64,000 nucleotides of DNA from Ancylobacter sp. TS-1 (GTDB taxonomy: Bacteria > Pseudomonadota > Alphaproteobacteria > Rhizobiales > Xanthobacteraceae): positions 3,026,001 to 3,090,000 of the forward strand of contig NZ_CP045144.1 in the NCBI RefSeq assembly GCF_009223885.1, written 5' to 3'. Of this stretch, positions 49,240-57,809 are shown one piece after another. The position numbers and the translations under genes are program-made. Positions within the stretch are counted from its first letter, which is position 1, and the number at the start of each line of letters is the position of its first letter. The notes beneath the pieces are model-generated. The model did not search any database. It was given only the letters and a program-made list of their open reading frames with translations, and had not been told where the DNA came from.

Positions 49240-50211
49240 TCAGAACGGGCTGTCGGGGAAGTAGAACTGCGCCGCGTTCTCCGGCGTGATCAGCGTCGAG
49301 CCGATGATGAAGCGGCCATAGACCGGCGTGTCGGACACGAAGCGCAGCGCGGTGACCTCGAGCGCGGTGGAAATCTGCGCCGGGGTGTAGGAGACATCGA
49401 CCGGAATCTGCGGGTCCTTGTCCATGACGCGCTTGATGATCTCCTTCATGCCGGCGCCGCCGACGATCCACATCTCCTTCTGCCGGCCGGCCTGCGAGAT
49501 GGCTTCCATGACGCCGATCGCCATGTCGTCGTCGGCCGCCCATACCGCGTCGATCTTCTTGTGCTTGGACAGGTAGTCCTGCATCACCGAGAACGCCTTG
49601 TCGCGGTTCCAGTTGCCGTGCTGCATGTCGAGAATCTCGATGCCCGAGCCGGCGATGGCGGCCTGGAACGCCTCGACACGCTCATTGTCGAGCGTGGTCG
49701 GGATGCCGCGCAGCACGACGATCTTGGCGCCGGGCTTCAGGTTCGCCTTGAAATACTCGCCCGAGACGCGGCCGAAGGCGACGTTGTCGCCGGCGACGTA
49801 GAGGTCCTCGATGCCGGGCTGCGACAGGCCGCGATCGACCACCGTCACCCACTTGCCGGCATCCTTCACCGCCTTGACGGGGCTGGTCAGCGGCTCGGAT
49901 TCGAAGGGCAGCACGACGAGGGCGTCGATGTTGCGCGTCGCCACCATGTCCTCGATGTCGTTGACCTGCTTGCCGACCGCGCCGGCGGTGGCGAGCACGA
50001 ACTCAAGGTTCGGATAGGTCGCCTTCAGCCGCTTGATGGTCTCCTGCGCGTGCCAGTTCAGCCCGCCCATGAAGCCGTGCGTGGCGGAGGGGATCGAGAC
50101 GCCGATCACCGCCTTCTTGCCCTGCGCCATGGCGGGCGCGGACAGGCCGCCGGTGGCGACGGCGGCCGCGGTCGTGGCGAGCGTCGCGGTCAGGAATGTC
50201 CTGCGTTCCAT
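49240..50211 (-). CDS. Ribose-type (CUT2) ABC sugar-binding protein
   Basis: The 323-residue Peripla_BP_4 protein has an N-terminal signal of twin-arginine appearance (MERRTFLTATLATTAAAVAT, cleavage near APAMA-QG at 30). The mature part has IGVSIPSATHGFMGGLNWHA, NIDALVVLPFESEPLTSPVK and AVWAADDDMAIGVMEA, all typical of CUT2 proteins. GGAGGAAA precedes the ATG. It is the last gene of the operon and is followed by a strong terminator. The sugar is unknown. Confidence 0.92.
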   Translation of the reverse strand: MERRTFLTATLATTAAAVATGGLSAPAMAQGKKAVIGVSIPSATHGFMGGLNWHAQETIKRLKATYPNLEFVLATAGAVGKQVNDIEDMVATRNIDALVVLPFESEPLTSPVKAVKDAGKWVTVVDRGLSQPGIEDLYVAGDNVAFGRVSGEYFKANLKPGAKIVVLRGIPTTLDNERVEAFQAAIAGSGIEILDMQHGNWNRDKAFSVMQDYLSKHKKIDAVWAADDDMAIGVMEAISQAGRQKEMWIVGGAGMKEIIKRVMDKDPQIPVDVSYTPAQISTALEVTALRFVSDTPVYGRFIIGSTLITPENAAQFYFPDSPF

Positions 50212-50237
50212 TGTTGTTTCCTCCCGTTTTTCCGCTC

Positions 50238-51266
50238 TCAGGCGGATGATTTCCCGCGCTGGAGAACCACCGCGAGCACGATGATGACGCCCTGGATCGT
50301 CCCGTTGAGATAGGGAGACACGAGGTCCGCCAGAATGAGGATGTTGTCGATCAGGCTGAGGATCAGCACGCCCACCACCGTGCCCCAGACGCGGCCATGG
50401 CCGCCCTTGAGCGCGGTGCCGCCGATGATGACAGCGGCGATAGCCTCCAGCTCCCACAGCATGCCGGTGGAGCCGGAAGCCGAGCCGAGACGCGGCACAT
50501 ACATGATGGTGGCGAAGCCGACGAGCAGGCCCAGCAGCACATAGGTGAGCAGCCGCACCCGGTCGACATTCACCGCCGAGTAGCGCGCCACCCGGTCGTT
50601 CGAGCCGATCGCCTCGCAGTAACGCCCGAACCGGGTGTGCCGCATGGCGATCTGCCCGGCGATGGCGACCAGCGCGAAGACGAGGATCGGCCAGGCGATG
50701 CCGAACAGGCCGGAATAATAGACCGGCCGGTAGAGCTGGCGCACCGCGAAGTCGAGGCTGATCGTGCCGCCATCGGCGAGCCACGTCACCAGCGAGCGGA
50801 AGATGCCCATTGTGCCCAGCGTGACGATGAAGGGCTCGATGCGTGCCTTCGTCACCAGAAGCCCGTTGCCGAGCCCCGCCAGCAGCCCGGCGCCGAGCGC
50901 GATCGCCATGCCGGTCAGGATCAGCGGTATGCCGACCCCCATGGCCGGCAGCAGCGCGTTCATGGCGAGGATCATCACCCCGGCGATGAAGGCGGCCATG
51001 GAGCCGACCGACAGGTCCAGCCCGCCCGAGGTGATGACGAAGGTCATGCCCACCGCGATCATGCCGATGAAGGCCGAGCGCGCGAGCACGTTGGTGACGT
51101 TGCCGGCGGAGAGGAAGTTCTCGTTGAGATAGGCCCCCAGCGCGACGAGCAGGATCAGCGCCAGCAGCGGGCCGAGCGCCGACAGGCCGGGCAGGCGCGA
51201 GGTCGCCCCGGCGGCGCGTGCGGCGGAATGTGCCGGTGCGGCGGGGGTGGAGGCGGCGTCAGACAT
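50238..51266 (-). CDS. CUT2 ABC sugar permease (RbsC-like)
   Basis: The 342-residue BPD_transp_2 permease has about nine to ten hydrophobic spans. Signatures include ITSGGLDLSVGSMAAFIAGV and AAVIIGGTALKGGHGRVWGT near the C-terminus. Its ATG at 51266 lies inside the end of the ATPase gene (eight-base overlap). The permease works as a homodimer with the double-domain ATPase. Confidence 0.93.
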   Translation of the reverse strand: MSDAASTPAAPAHSAARAAGATSRLPGLSALGPLLALILLVALGAYLNENFLSAGNVTNVLARSAFIGMIAVGMTFVITSGGLDLSVGSMAAFIAGVMILAMNALLPAMGVGIPLILTGMAIALGAGLLAGLGNGLLVTKARIEPFIVTLGTMGIFRSLVTWLADGGTISLDFAVRQLYRPVYYSGLFGIAWPILVFALVAIAGQIAMRHTRFGRYCEAIGSNDRVARYSAVNVDRVRLLTYVLLGLLVGFATIMYVPRLGSASGSTGMLWELEAIAAVIIGGTALKGGHGRVWGTVVGVLILSLIDNILILADLVSPYLNGTIQGVIIVLAVVLQRGKSSA

Positions 51267-52791
51267 TGGCGGGCTCTCCGCGTGCGGGCGTTTCGCTGGT
51301 GCCCATCACGAGCCGCACCACGTCGGTCTCGCTGATGCGCTCGCCCGCCAGCTCGCCGGCGATCCGGCCGTTTCGCATCACCAGCACGCGGTCGGAGAGG
51401 CCGAGAATCTCGGGCATGTCGGAGGAGATCACGATGACGCTGCGTCCTTCCCGGGCGAGGCGGTCGATGAACAGGTAGATCTGGTGCTTGGTGCCGACGT
51501 CGATGCCGCGCGTCGGCTCGTCGATGATGACGATCTCGGGGTCGGGCAGCAGCGTCTTGGCCAGCAGCAGCTTCTGCTGGTTGCCGCCGGAGAGGTTGCC
51601 GACCCGCATGTCGCGGCGCGGGGCGCGGATGTCGAAATCGGCGATGGCCTGCGTCAGCGCCGCCTCCTCCTTCTCGTGCGAGATGAAGGGGCTGCCGAAG
51701 CGGGGCAGGGTCGAAAGGGTGAGGTTCTCGGTGAGGCTCTTGTCGAGCAGCAGGCCGCGTTCCTTGCGGTCCTCGGTGAGGTAGGCCATGCCGTGGGCGG
51801 CGGCCTCGCCGACCGAGCCGATGCGGACCACGGCGCCCGCGCGCCGGATCTCGCCGCTCGCCGGGCGCAGCCCGACCAGCCCCTCGGCAAGCTCGGTGCG
51901 GCCGGAGCCGACGAGGCCGGAGATTCCCAGCACCTCGCCCCGGCGCAGCGTGAAGGAGACGTCCCGCACCAGCGGCGGCACGTCGAACCCGCGCACCTCC
52001 AGCGCCACCGCGCCGGGCGTGTGCCGGCGGGGGGGGTAGATGTCCTGAAGGTCGCGCCCGACCATGGCGGTAGCCATGCCGTCCTCGCTCAGTTCCCCGC
52101 GCAGGGCCCGGCGCACCACCGCGCCGTCGCGCAGCACGGTGACGCGGTCGGCGAGGTGGGCGACTTCTTCCAGCCGGTGCGAGGTGTAGAGCAGCGCCAC
52201 GCCCTGCCCCCGCAGCCGCTCGATCTGGCGGAACAGCACCTCGACTTCCCTGTGCGTGAGCACGGCGGAGGGCTCGTCCATGATCAGCACCCGCGCGTTG
52301 CGCGAGAGGGCTTTGGCGATCTCGACCATCTGGCGGTCGGAGACGGTGAGGTCGCGGATGCGCGCTTCCGGGCTGATCGGGCTGTCGAGCTGGTCGAGCA
52401 ACGCCTGCGTGCCCTCGCGCATCGCCCGGTGGTCGAGCAGCAGGCGCCCCAGTTCGCGCCCGAGCCAGATATTCTCGCTCACCGTGAGGTCGGCGGCGAG
52501 GTTGAACTCCTGATGGATGACGACGACCCCGGCCGCCTCCGCCGCCGGGCCGCTGGCAAAGCGGGCGCGGGCGCCGTCGAGCCGCACCTCGCCGGAGGTG
52601 GGCTCCAGAAAGCCGCCGAGGATCTTCATGATCGTCGACTTGCCGGCGCCGTTCTCGCCGATCAGCGCGTGCACCTCGCCGGCATGGAGCGCGAAGTCGA
52701 CGCCATGCAGGACCTCGATCGGGCCGAAACTCCTGCGCACGTCGACCAGTTCGAGCACCGGGGCGGCCGCGCGCTCCGGGGCGGCGCTCAT
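51259..52791 (-). CDS. CUT2 ABC sugar ATPase, two nucleotide domains (RbsA-like)
   Basis: The 510-residue protein has two fused ABC domains. The first has a standard Walker A (GENGAGKS) but a signature TVSDRQMVEIAKAL and the Walker B LIMDEPSAVLTHRE. The second has the typical degenerate P-loop SGLVGSGRTEL with intact LSGGNQQK and IIDEPTRGIDVGTK. This asymmetry is normal in the RbsA/MglA family. It starts in the stop of the Gfo/Idh gene (ATGA overlap). Confidence 0.94.
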   Translation of the reverse strand: MSAAPERAAAPVLELVDVRRSFGPIEVLHGVDFALHAGEVHALIGENGAGKSTIMKILGGFLEPTSGEVRLDGARARFASGPAAEAAGVVVIHQEFNLAADLTVSENIWLGRELGRLLLDHRAMREGTQALLDQLDSPISPEARIRDLTVSDRQMVEIAKALSRNARVLIMDEPSAVLTHREVEVLFRQIERLRGQGVALLYTSHRLEEVAHLADRVTVLRDGAVVRRALRGELSEDGMATAMVGRDLQDIYPPRRHTPGAVALEVRGFDVPPLVRDVSFTLRRGEVLGISGLVGSGRTELAEGLVGLRPASGEIRRAGAVVRIGSVGEAAAHGMAYLTEDRKERGLLLDKSLTENLTLSTLPRFGSPFISHEKEEAALTQAIADFDIRAPRRDMRVGNLSGGNQQKLLLAKTLLPDPEIVIIDEPTRGIDVGTKHQIYLFIDRLAREGRSVIVISSDMPEILGLSDRVLVMRNGRIAGELAGERISETDVVRLVMGTSETPARGEPANV

Positions 52792-53924
52792 AGCGTCACC
52801 CAGCCGGCATTGCGGCGGGAAGACTGCACGCAGGCCTCCACGAAGCGCATGCCCGCCAGCCCGTCCGCCAGCGTCGGGAAGACGACGCCTTCCGGCATCG
52901 GCTCGCCCGCCTGACGGGCGCGGATGGCGCGGGCGGCCTCGGCATAGATGTTGGCGAAGCCTTCGAGATAGCCCTCGGGGTGGCCGGGCGGAATGCGCGA
53001 GACCCGCCCCGCCTCCGGCCCCGCCCCGGCGCCGTTGCGGGTGATGCGGCGCCTGGGCTCGCCGAAGGGAGCGTGCCAGAGATAGTTCGGGTCTTCCTGC
53101 GCCCATTCCAGCCCGCCCTTGTCGCCATAGACGCGCAGGCGCAGGCCGTTCTCGTTGCCGGGCGCCACCTGGCTCGCCCACAGCATGCCCTTCGCCCCGC
53201 CCGTAAAGCGCAGCAGCACATGGGCGTTGTCGTCGAGCGCGCGGCCCGGCACGAAGACGGACAGGTCCGCGGCGAGGGCCTCGGGCGTGAGCCCGGAGAC
53301 GAAGCAGGCGAGGTTGTAGGCATGGGTGCCGATGTCGCCCGTCGCCCCGCCGGCGCCGGAGCGCTCCGGGTCGGTGCGCCACTCGGCCTGCTTGGAGCCG
53401 TGCTTCTCGGCGGCCTCGGTCAGCCAGTCCTGTACGTACTCGACCTGCACCAGCCTTATGCGGCCGAGCGCGCCGGCCGCCACCATGGCGCGGGCTTGGC
53501 GCACCATGGGATAGCCGGTGTAGTTGTGGGTGAGCACGAACAGCGCGTTGGCCTTTTCCGCCGCTTTGGCGAGCTGCTTGGCCTGCGCCATGGTGGCGGT
53601 CAGCGGCTTGTCGCAGATCACATGGATGCCGCGCTTGAGGAACTCGATCGCGGGGGCGGCGTGCATGTGGTTGGGCGTGACGATGGCGACCGCCTCGATG
53701 CCGTCCTTGCGCCGCGCCTCGGCCTTCGCCATCGCCGCGAAGTCGTCATAGGAGCGCGCCAGCCCCAGCGCCTCGGCCGAGGCGCGGGACTTTTCCGGGG
53801 TGGAGGACAGCGCGCCGGCGACCAGCACGAACTCCCCGTCGAGCCGGGCGGCGATGCGGTGCACGGCGCCGATGAAGGCGCCCGAGCCGCCGCCGACCAT
53901 GCCGAGCCTGAGGGGCGCGCTCAT
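52788..53924 (-). CDS. Gfo/Idh/MocA-family sugar dehydrogenase
   Basis: The 378-residue NAD(P)-dependent oxidoreductase has the N-terminal Rossmann motif LGMVGGGSGAFIGAVHRIAA, the catalytic lysine in VICDKPLTATMAQAK and the C-terminal alpha/beta domain with GDIGTHAYNLACFVSGL, whose His and Asp positions are the usual active-site partners. The family oxidises or reduces hydroxyls of sugars and inositols. It overlaps the isomerase gene upstream and the ATPase gene downstream by four bases each, so it processes the sugar imported by this transporter. Confidence 0.92.
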   Translation of the reverse strand: MSAPLRLGMVGGGSGAFIGAVHRIAARLDGEFVLVAGALSSTPEKSRASAEALGLARSYDDFAAMAKAEARRKDGIEAVAIVTPNHMHAAPAIEFLKRGIHVICDKPLTATMAQAKQLAKAAEKANALFVLTHNYTGYPMVRQARAMVAAGALGRIRLVQVEYVQDWLTEAAEKHGSKQAEWRTDPERSGAGGATGDIGTHAYNLACFVSGLTPEALAADLSVFVPGRALDDNAHVLLRFTGGAKGMLWASQVAPGNENGLRLRVYGDKGGLEWAQEDPNYLWHAPFGEPRRRITRNGAGAGPEAGRVSRIPPGHPEGYLEGFANIYAEAARAIRARQAGEPMPEGVVFPTLADGLAGMRFVEACVQSSRRNAGWVTL

Positions 53925-54979
53925 CGCTCCAGCCCCAGCAGGCGGCGATTGGCGGCGCGGTCGGTGCCGGCGCTGGCGAAATCGTCGAACGCCTTCTCGG
54001 TGACGCGGATGATGTGGCTCTTCACGAACTCGGCGCCCTCGCGCGCGCCGTCCTCCGGGTGCTTGAGGCAGCACTCCCACTCGACGACCGCCCAGCCGTC
54101 GAAATCCATCGCCGCCAGCTTGGAGAAGATGGCGCCGAAATCGACCTGCCCGTCGCCGAGGCTGCGGAAGCGCCCGGCGCGCTTCACCCAGGGCTGGTAG
54201 CCGCCATAGACGCCCTTGCGGCCGGTCGGGTTGAACTCGGCATCCTTGACGTGGAACATGCCGATGCGCTCGGCATAGATGTCGAGGTGGTCGAGATAGT
54301 CGAGCTGCTGCAGCACGTAGTGCGAGGGGTCGTAGAGCATCTTCGCACGGGGGTGCTGGTCCACGCGGTCGAGGAACATCTCGAACGTATCGCCGTCGTG
54401 CAGATCCTCCCCGGGATGGATCTCGAAGCACACGTCGACGCCGCATTCCTCGGCATGGTCGAGGATCGGCCGCCAGCGCCGTGCCAGCTCGTCGAACGCC
54501 TCCTCGATCAGCCCGGCCGGGCGCTGCGGCCAGGGATAGACATAGGGCCAGGCCAGCGCGCCGGAGAAGCTGACCATGGCGGTGAGGCCGAGATTCTTCG
54601 AGGCGGTCAGCGCCTTCCGCATCTGGTCGACCGCCCATTGCTGCCGCGCCGCCGGGTTGCCGTGCACGGCAGGCGGGGCGAAGGCGTCGAACATGGCGTC
54701 ATAAGCCGGATGGACGGCGACCAGCTGGCCCTGAAGATGGGTGGACAGCTCGGTGACGACGACCCCGTTCTCCGCGCCGCGTCCCGCCCATTCCGCGCAC
54801 CAGTCGCGCGAGGCGGCCGCCTTGTCGAGATCGAGGATGCGCGCGTCGTTGGTGGGCACCTGCACGCCGGCATAGCCGCAATCGGCGGCCCAGCGCGTGA
54901 TGGAATTCCAGCTGTCGAAAGGCGCGTCGGCGCCGATGAACTGGGCCAGAAACAGGCCCGGCCCCTTGATGGTCCGCAT
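53921..54979 (-). CDS. Sugar phosphate isomerase/epimerase (xylose-isomerase-like TIM barrel)
   Basis: The 352-residue AP_endonuc_2 fold protein has metal-site residues in VDVCFEIHPGEDLHDGDTFE and MLYDPSHYVLQQLDY, then GMFHVKDAEFNPTGRKG and VVEWECCLKHPED, giving the usual Glu/Asp/His set. It is the first gene of the operon. GGGAGGAAACC precedes the ATG and the operon is divergent from a LacI regulator. With the Gfo/Idh protein it forms the common pair that handles inositol- or keto-sugar intermediates; the actual sugar is unknown. Confidence 0.9.
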   Translation of the reverse strand: MRTIKGPGLFLAQFIGADAPFDSWNSITRWAADCGYAGVQVPTNDARILDLDKAAASRDWCAEWAGRGAENGVVVTELSTHLQGQLVAVHPAYDAMFDAFAPPAVHGNPAARQQWAVDQMRKALTASKNLGLTAMVSFSGALAWPYVYPWPQRPAGLIEEAFDELARRWRPILDHAEECGVDVCFEIHPGEDLHDGDTFEMFLDRVDQHPRAKMLYDPSHYVLQQLDYLDHLDIYAERIGMFHVKDAEFNPTGRKGVYGGYQPWVKRAGRFRSLGDGQVDFGAIFSKLAAMDFDGWAVVEWECCLKHPEDGAREGAEFVKSHIIRVTEKAFDDFASAGTDRAANRRLLGLER

Positions 54980-55022
54980 GGTTTCCTCCCGACCGGGCGT
55001 TGCCGGCCAACCGTTCTATTTT

Positions 55023-55068
55023 TGTAATCGGTTGCAAGGAGCGTAGCGGAGGCCTGTAATCGATTGCA
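55023..55068. promoter_or_regulatory. Two LacI-family operators in the divergent control region
   Basis: TGTAATCGGTTGCA (55023-55036) and TGTAATCGATTGCA (55055-55068) are near-identical pseudo-palindromes with the central CG typical of LacI-family sites. Their centres are 32 bases apart, three helical turns, on the same face of DNA. They lie between the isomerase start (54979) and the LacI gene (55148), so the regulator probably represses both directions. Confidence 0.85.
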
Positions 55069-55147
55069 AGAGGCATCGTGGGAGGATGCCGTAACGGCAG
55101 CGCGAGGTGGATTGCCAGCAGGGCTCCGGCGCGTCTATGGAGTGGCC

Positions 55148-56176
55148 ATGCAGCACCAGAGACCGAAGATCGTGGACGTGGCGCGGCTCGCCGGCGTTTC
55201 CACCGCGACGGTCAGCCGCGTGCTCTCCAACCCCGACGTGGTGAGCGCGGAGACCCGGCGCAGCGTCGAGGAGGCGATCCGCCAGACCGGCTACCGGCTC
55301 AACCATGCGGCGCGCAACCTGCGCCACCGGCGCACCGGCGGGGTGGTGGCGCTGGTGCCGAACCTGTCCAACCCGTTCTTCTCGCAGATCCTCGCCGGCA
55401 TGGCGGCGGTGCTGGCGGATGCGGGCTACAATCTGCTCATCGCCGATACCCGCGCCATGGGCGGTGAGACGCTGCTCTCCTATGCCGAGCCGAGCCGGGC
55501 CGACGGGCTGATCGTGCTCGACGGCACGCTGCCGGCCGAGGGGCTGGCGCGTCGCGTGCCGGTGGTGCTGGCCTGCGAGTGGATTCCCGGCTTCGCCGCA
55601 CCGCGGGTGAAGATCGACAACCGGGCGGCGGCGGCGCTCGCCGTCGCTCACCTCGCCGATCTCGGCCACCGGGTCGTCGCCCATGTCGCCGGCCCGCCCG
55701 GCAATGTGCTGAGCGAGGCACGCCTTGCCGGCGCTGAGCAGGCGCTGGCGGAGCGCGGCCTGCCGGCGCCGCGCGTCTTTCCCGGCGATTTCAGCCTCGA
55801 TTCCGGCCGCCGCGCCGGCGAGATGTGGCTGGCGCTGGCGCCACAGGAGCGGCCGACCGCCGTCTTCCTCGCCAGCGACGCCATGGCCTGCGGCTTCATC
55901 GGCGAGATCCAGCATCGGGGCCTTGCCGTGCCGCGCGATGTCTCGGTGATCGGCTTCGACGACATCGAGCTGGTCTCGCACATGACGCCGGCGCTCTCCA
56001 CCATCCGCCAGCCGCGCGAGGCCATCGGCCGCCACGCGGCGCAGCGGCTGATCGACCGCATCGCCGGCGACGAGGGCACGGAGGACACGGTGCTGCCGGT
56101 GGAACTGGTGGTGCGCGCAAGCACGGGCCCCGCGCCGCACGGGCCGACCGGCCGGCCCGCTGTCACGCCTTCGTAA
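55148..56176 (+). CDS. LacI-family transcriptional regulator of the divergent sugar operon
   Basis: The 342-residue protein has the LacI HTH (KIVDVARLAGVSTATVSRVL at 7-26), the hinge helix NHAARNLRHRRTGGV and a periplasmic-binding-type effector domain (GGVVALVPNLSNPFFSQILA, ending near SVIGFDDIELVSHMTPALST). I chose ATG 55148, because the HTH begins six residues after it; the longer frame runs back toward the operators. It presumably senses the imported sugar or its phosphate. Confidence 0.94.
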   Translation: MQHQRPKIVDVARLAGVSTATVSRVLSNPDVVSAETRRSVEEAIRQTGYRLNHAARNLRHRRTGGVVALVPNLSNPFFSQILAGMAAVLADAGYNLLIADTRAMGGETLLSYAEPSRADGLIVLDGTLPAEGLARRVPVVLACEWIPGFAAPRVKIDNRAAAALAVAHLADLGHRVVAHVAGPPGNVLSEARLAGAEQALAERGLPAPRVFPGDFSLDSGRRAGEMWLALAPQERPTAVFLASDAMACGFIGEIQHRGLAVPRDVSVIGFDDIELVSHMTPALSTIRQPREAIGRHAAQRLIDRIAGDEGTEDTVLPVELVVRASTGPAPHGPTGRPAVTPS

Positions 56177-56241
56177 GAATACGTAGGGCCTCTTCTGCGG
56201 TAGATTAGCCGCGCCCGATCTTGTCGGGCAGGGAGGCATCA

Positions 56242-56538
56242 ATGACACCCGAACAACGGGTCTGTCTGCAACGCCTGCAGGAAGCCCTCGACGAAGCCAC
56301 CGAACCGGGAAACAGGCCGCTTCTGGCCATCTCAAGAGACGACATACTGGCCATCGCGCGCGAACTGGCGCGCGAATGCGCCGCCGCCCCCGAGGGCGAC
56401 GAGGCGATCGACGGCATCGTGCGCGCGGCCGGCGATCTCGGCCATGTGCAGCCCCCGCAGGGGCTCTATCTCCTCGCCAACGCGATGGACGACCTGCGCG
56501 ATCAGGTCGAGCGCGTCGCCGGGGTGCATCCGGCCTGA
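56242..56538 (+). CDS. Hypothetical 98-residue protein
   Basis: A small acidic, helical protein (MTPEQRVCLQRLQEALDEAT, later LYLLANAMDDLRDQVERVAG) with no recognised motif, signal peptide or membrane span. GGGAGG lies five bases before the ATG, and a five-pair hairpin CCCGA-N5-TCGGG (56214-56228) sits just upstream of that site. A TAGATT -10-like element is at about 56201. It follows the LacI gene by 65 bases but has its own likely promoter. Function unknown. Confidence 0.65.
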   Translation: MTPEQRVCLQRLQEALDEATEPGNRPLLAISRDDILAIARELARECAAAPEGDEAIDGIVRAAGDLGHVQPPQGLYLLANAMDDLRDQVERVAGVHPA

Positions 56539-56581
56539 ACCGGCCGGCCCGCCACCTGTGCGGCGGCGGGCCGTCTGGCCG

Positions 56582-57595
56582 CTAGAAGCCTTTCAGCACA
56601 ACCTTGCCGATGCTGCGGCCGCTCTCGACGAGGGCGTGCGCCTTGCGCAGATTCGCGGCGTTGATCGTGCCGAATTTCTGCTGGAGCGTGGTGCGCAGGA
56701 GCCCGGCATCGACGAGGTCGGCCACCTCGTCGAGCAGGTGATGCTGGCGGATCATGTCCGGCGTGCCGAACAGCGGGCGGGTGAACATCAGCTCCCAATG
56801 CACCGACAGGCTCTTGCGCTTGAACGGGGCGATGTCGAGCGTCGTCGGGTCGTCGATAAGGGCGAGCGCCCCCTGCGGCGCCAGTGCCCGCAGGATCGCC
56901 GGCAGATGGCGCTCGGTGGCGGTGAGGCCGGCGACGTAGCGCACCTGCGGGATGCCGATCCGGGCGATCTCCTCGTCCAGCGGCTTGTGGTGGTCGATGA
57001 CGTGATGGGCGCCCATCTGCTTGACCCAGGCGATGGAGTCCGGCCGCGAGGCGGTGGCGATGACGGTCAGGCCGGTGAGCCGCCGGGCCAGCTGGGTGAG
57101 GATGGAGCCCACGCCGCCGGCGCCGTTGACGATGAGCAGCGCGTCGCCCGCCTCCTTCACGCCATAGGGCACCTTCAGCCGGTCGAACAGCAGCTCCCAC
57201 GCAGTGATCGCGGTCAGCGGCAGCGCCGCCGCCTCGGCCATGCCGAGCGAGGTCGGCTTGCGGCCGACGATGCGCTCGTCCACCGCATGGTATTCGGCAT
57301 AGGTGCCCGGGCGGTCGATGGCGCCGGCATAGGCGACGGCGTCGCCGACCTTGAACAGCGTCACCTCGGGACCGACCGCCGCGACGATGCCGGCCGCGTC
57401 GTGGCCGAGGACGCGCGCCACGCCGTCGGGCGGGGTTGCGCCGGCGCGCAGCTTCACGTCGACCGGGTTGACCGAGACGGCGCCGACGCGGACCAGCAGA
57501 TCGCGCGGGCGCAGTTCCGGCAGGGGAAGCTCGATGTCGACCAGCGAATCGGGATCGGTGACAGGCAGGGGCCTGGTGTAGCCGACGGCTTTCAT
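56582..57595 (-). CDS. MDR-superfamily zinc-type alcohol dehydrogenase/quinone oxidoreductase
   Basis: The 337-residue medium-chain reductase has an N-terminal GroES-like domain (VGAVSVNPVDVKLRAG, VLGHDAAGIVAAVGPEV) and the nucleotide-binding motif NGAGGVGSILTQLARRL. The zinc-binding cysteines of classical alcohol dehydrogenases are not visible, so it is more likely a quinone- or enone-reducing ZADH-type enzyme. It is divergent from a LysR gene 214 bases away that probably regulates it in response to an electrophile or quinone. Confidence 0.9.
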   Translation of the reverse strand: MKAVGYTRPLPVTDPDSLVDIELPLPELRPRDLLVRVGAVSVNPVDVKLRAGATPPDGVARVLGHDAAGIVAAVGPEVTLFKVGDAVAYAGAIDRPGTYAEYHAVDERIVGRKPTSLGMAEAAALPLTAITAWELLFDRLKVPYGVKEAGDALLIVNGAGGVGSILTQLARRLTGLTVIATASRPDSIAWVKQMGAHHVIDHHKPLDEEIARIGIPQVRYVAGLTATERHLPAILRALAPQGALALIDDPTTLDIAPFKRKSLSVHWELMFTRPLFGTPDMIRQHHLLDEVADLVDAGLLRTTLQQKFGTINAANLRKAHALVESGRSIGKVVLKGF

Positions 57596-57777
57596 GGAAG
57601 GGTCTCGCAATTGGCGGGCGAAGGGCCCGCGACAGGTTCAGGCGACGACGGTCGCGCCGCCATCCGCGCCGGCCCGGCCGGGGTTCCGGCGGCTCGGTGG
57701 GCATCGCGGCAGGCTCCGCCGGGTTTTTCGGGGCGGAGGATGCGTGGTTGCCGTCAAGAAGAAAAGCGCATAGTTTT

Positions 57778-57797
57778 AATGGCATTCAGCCGCCATT
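57778..57797. promoter_or_regulatory. Candidate LysR operator AATGGC-N8-GCCATT
   Basis: A perfect six-base inverted repeat stands 12 bases before the LysR start, in the most AT-rich part of the 214-base divergent gap. An autoregulatory LTTR site would be expected here. Confidence 0.4.
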
Positions 57798-57809
57798 CGA
57801 ATAGATGCG

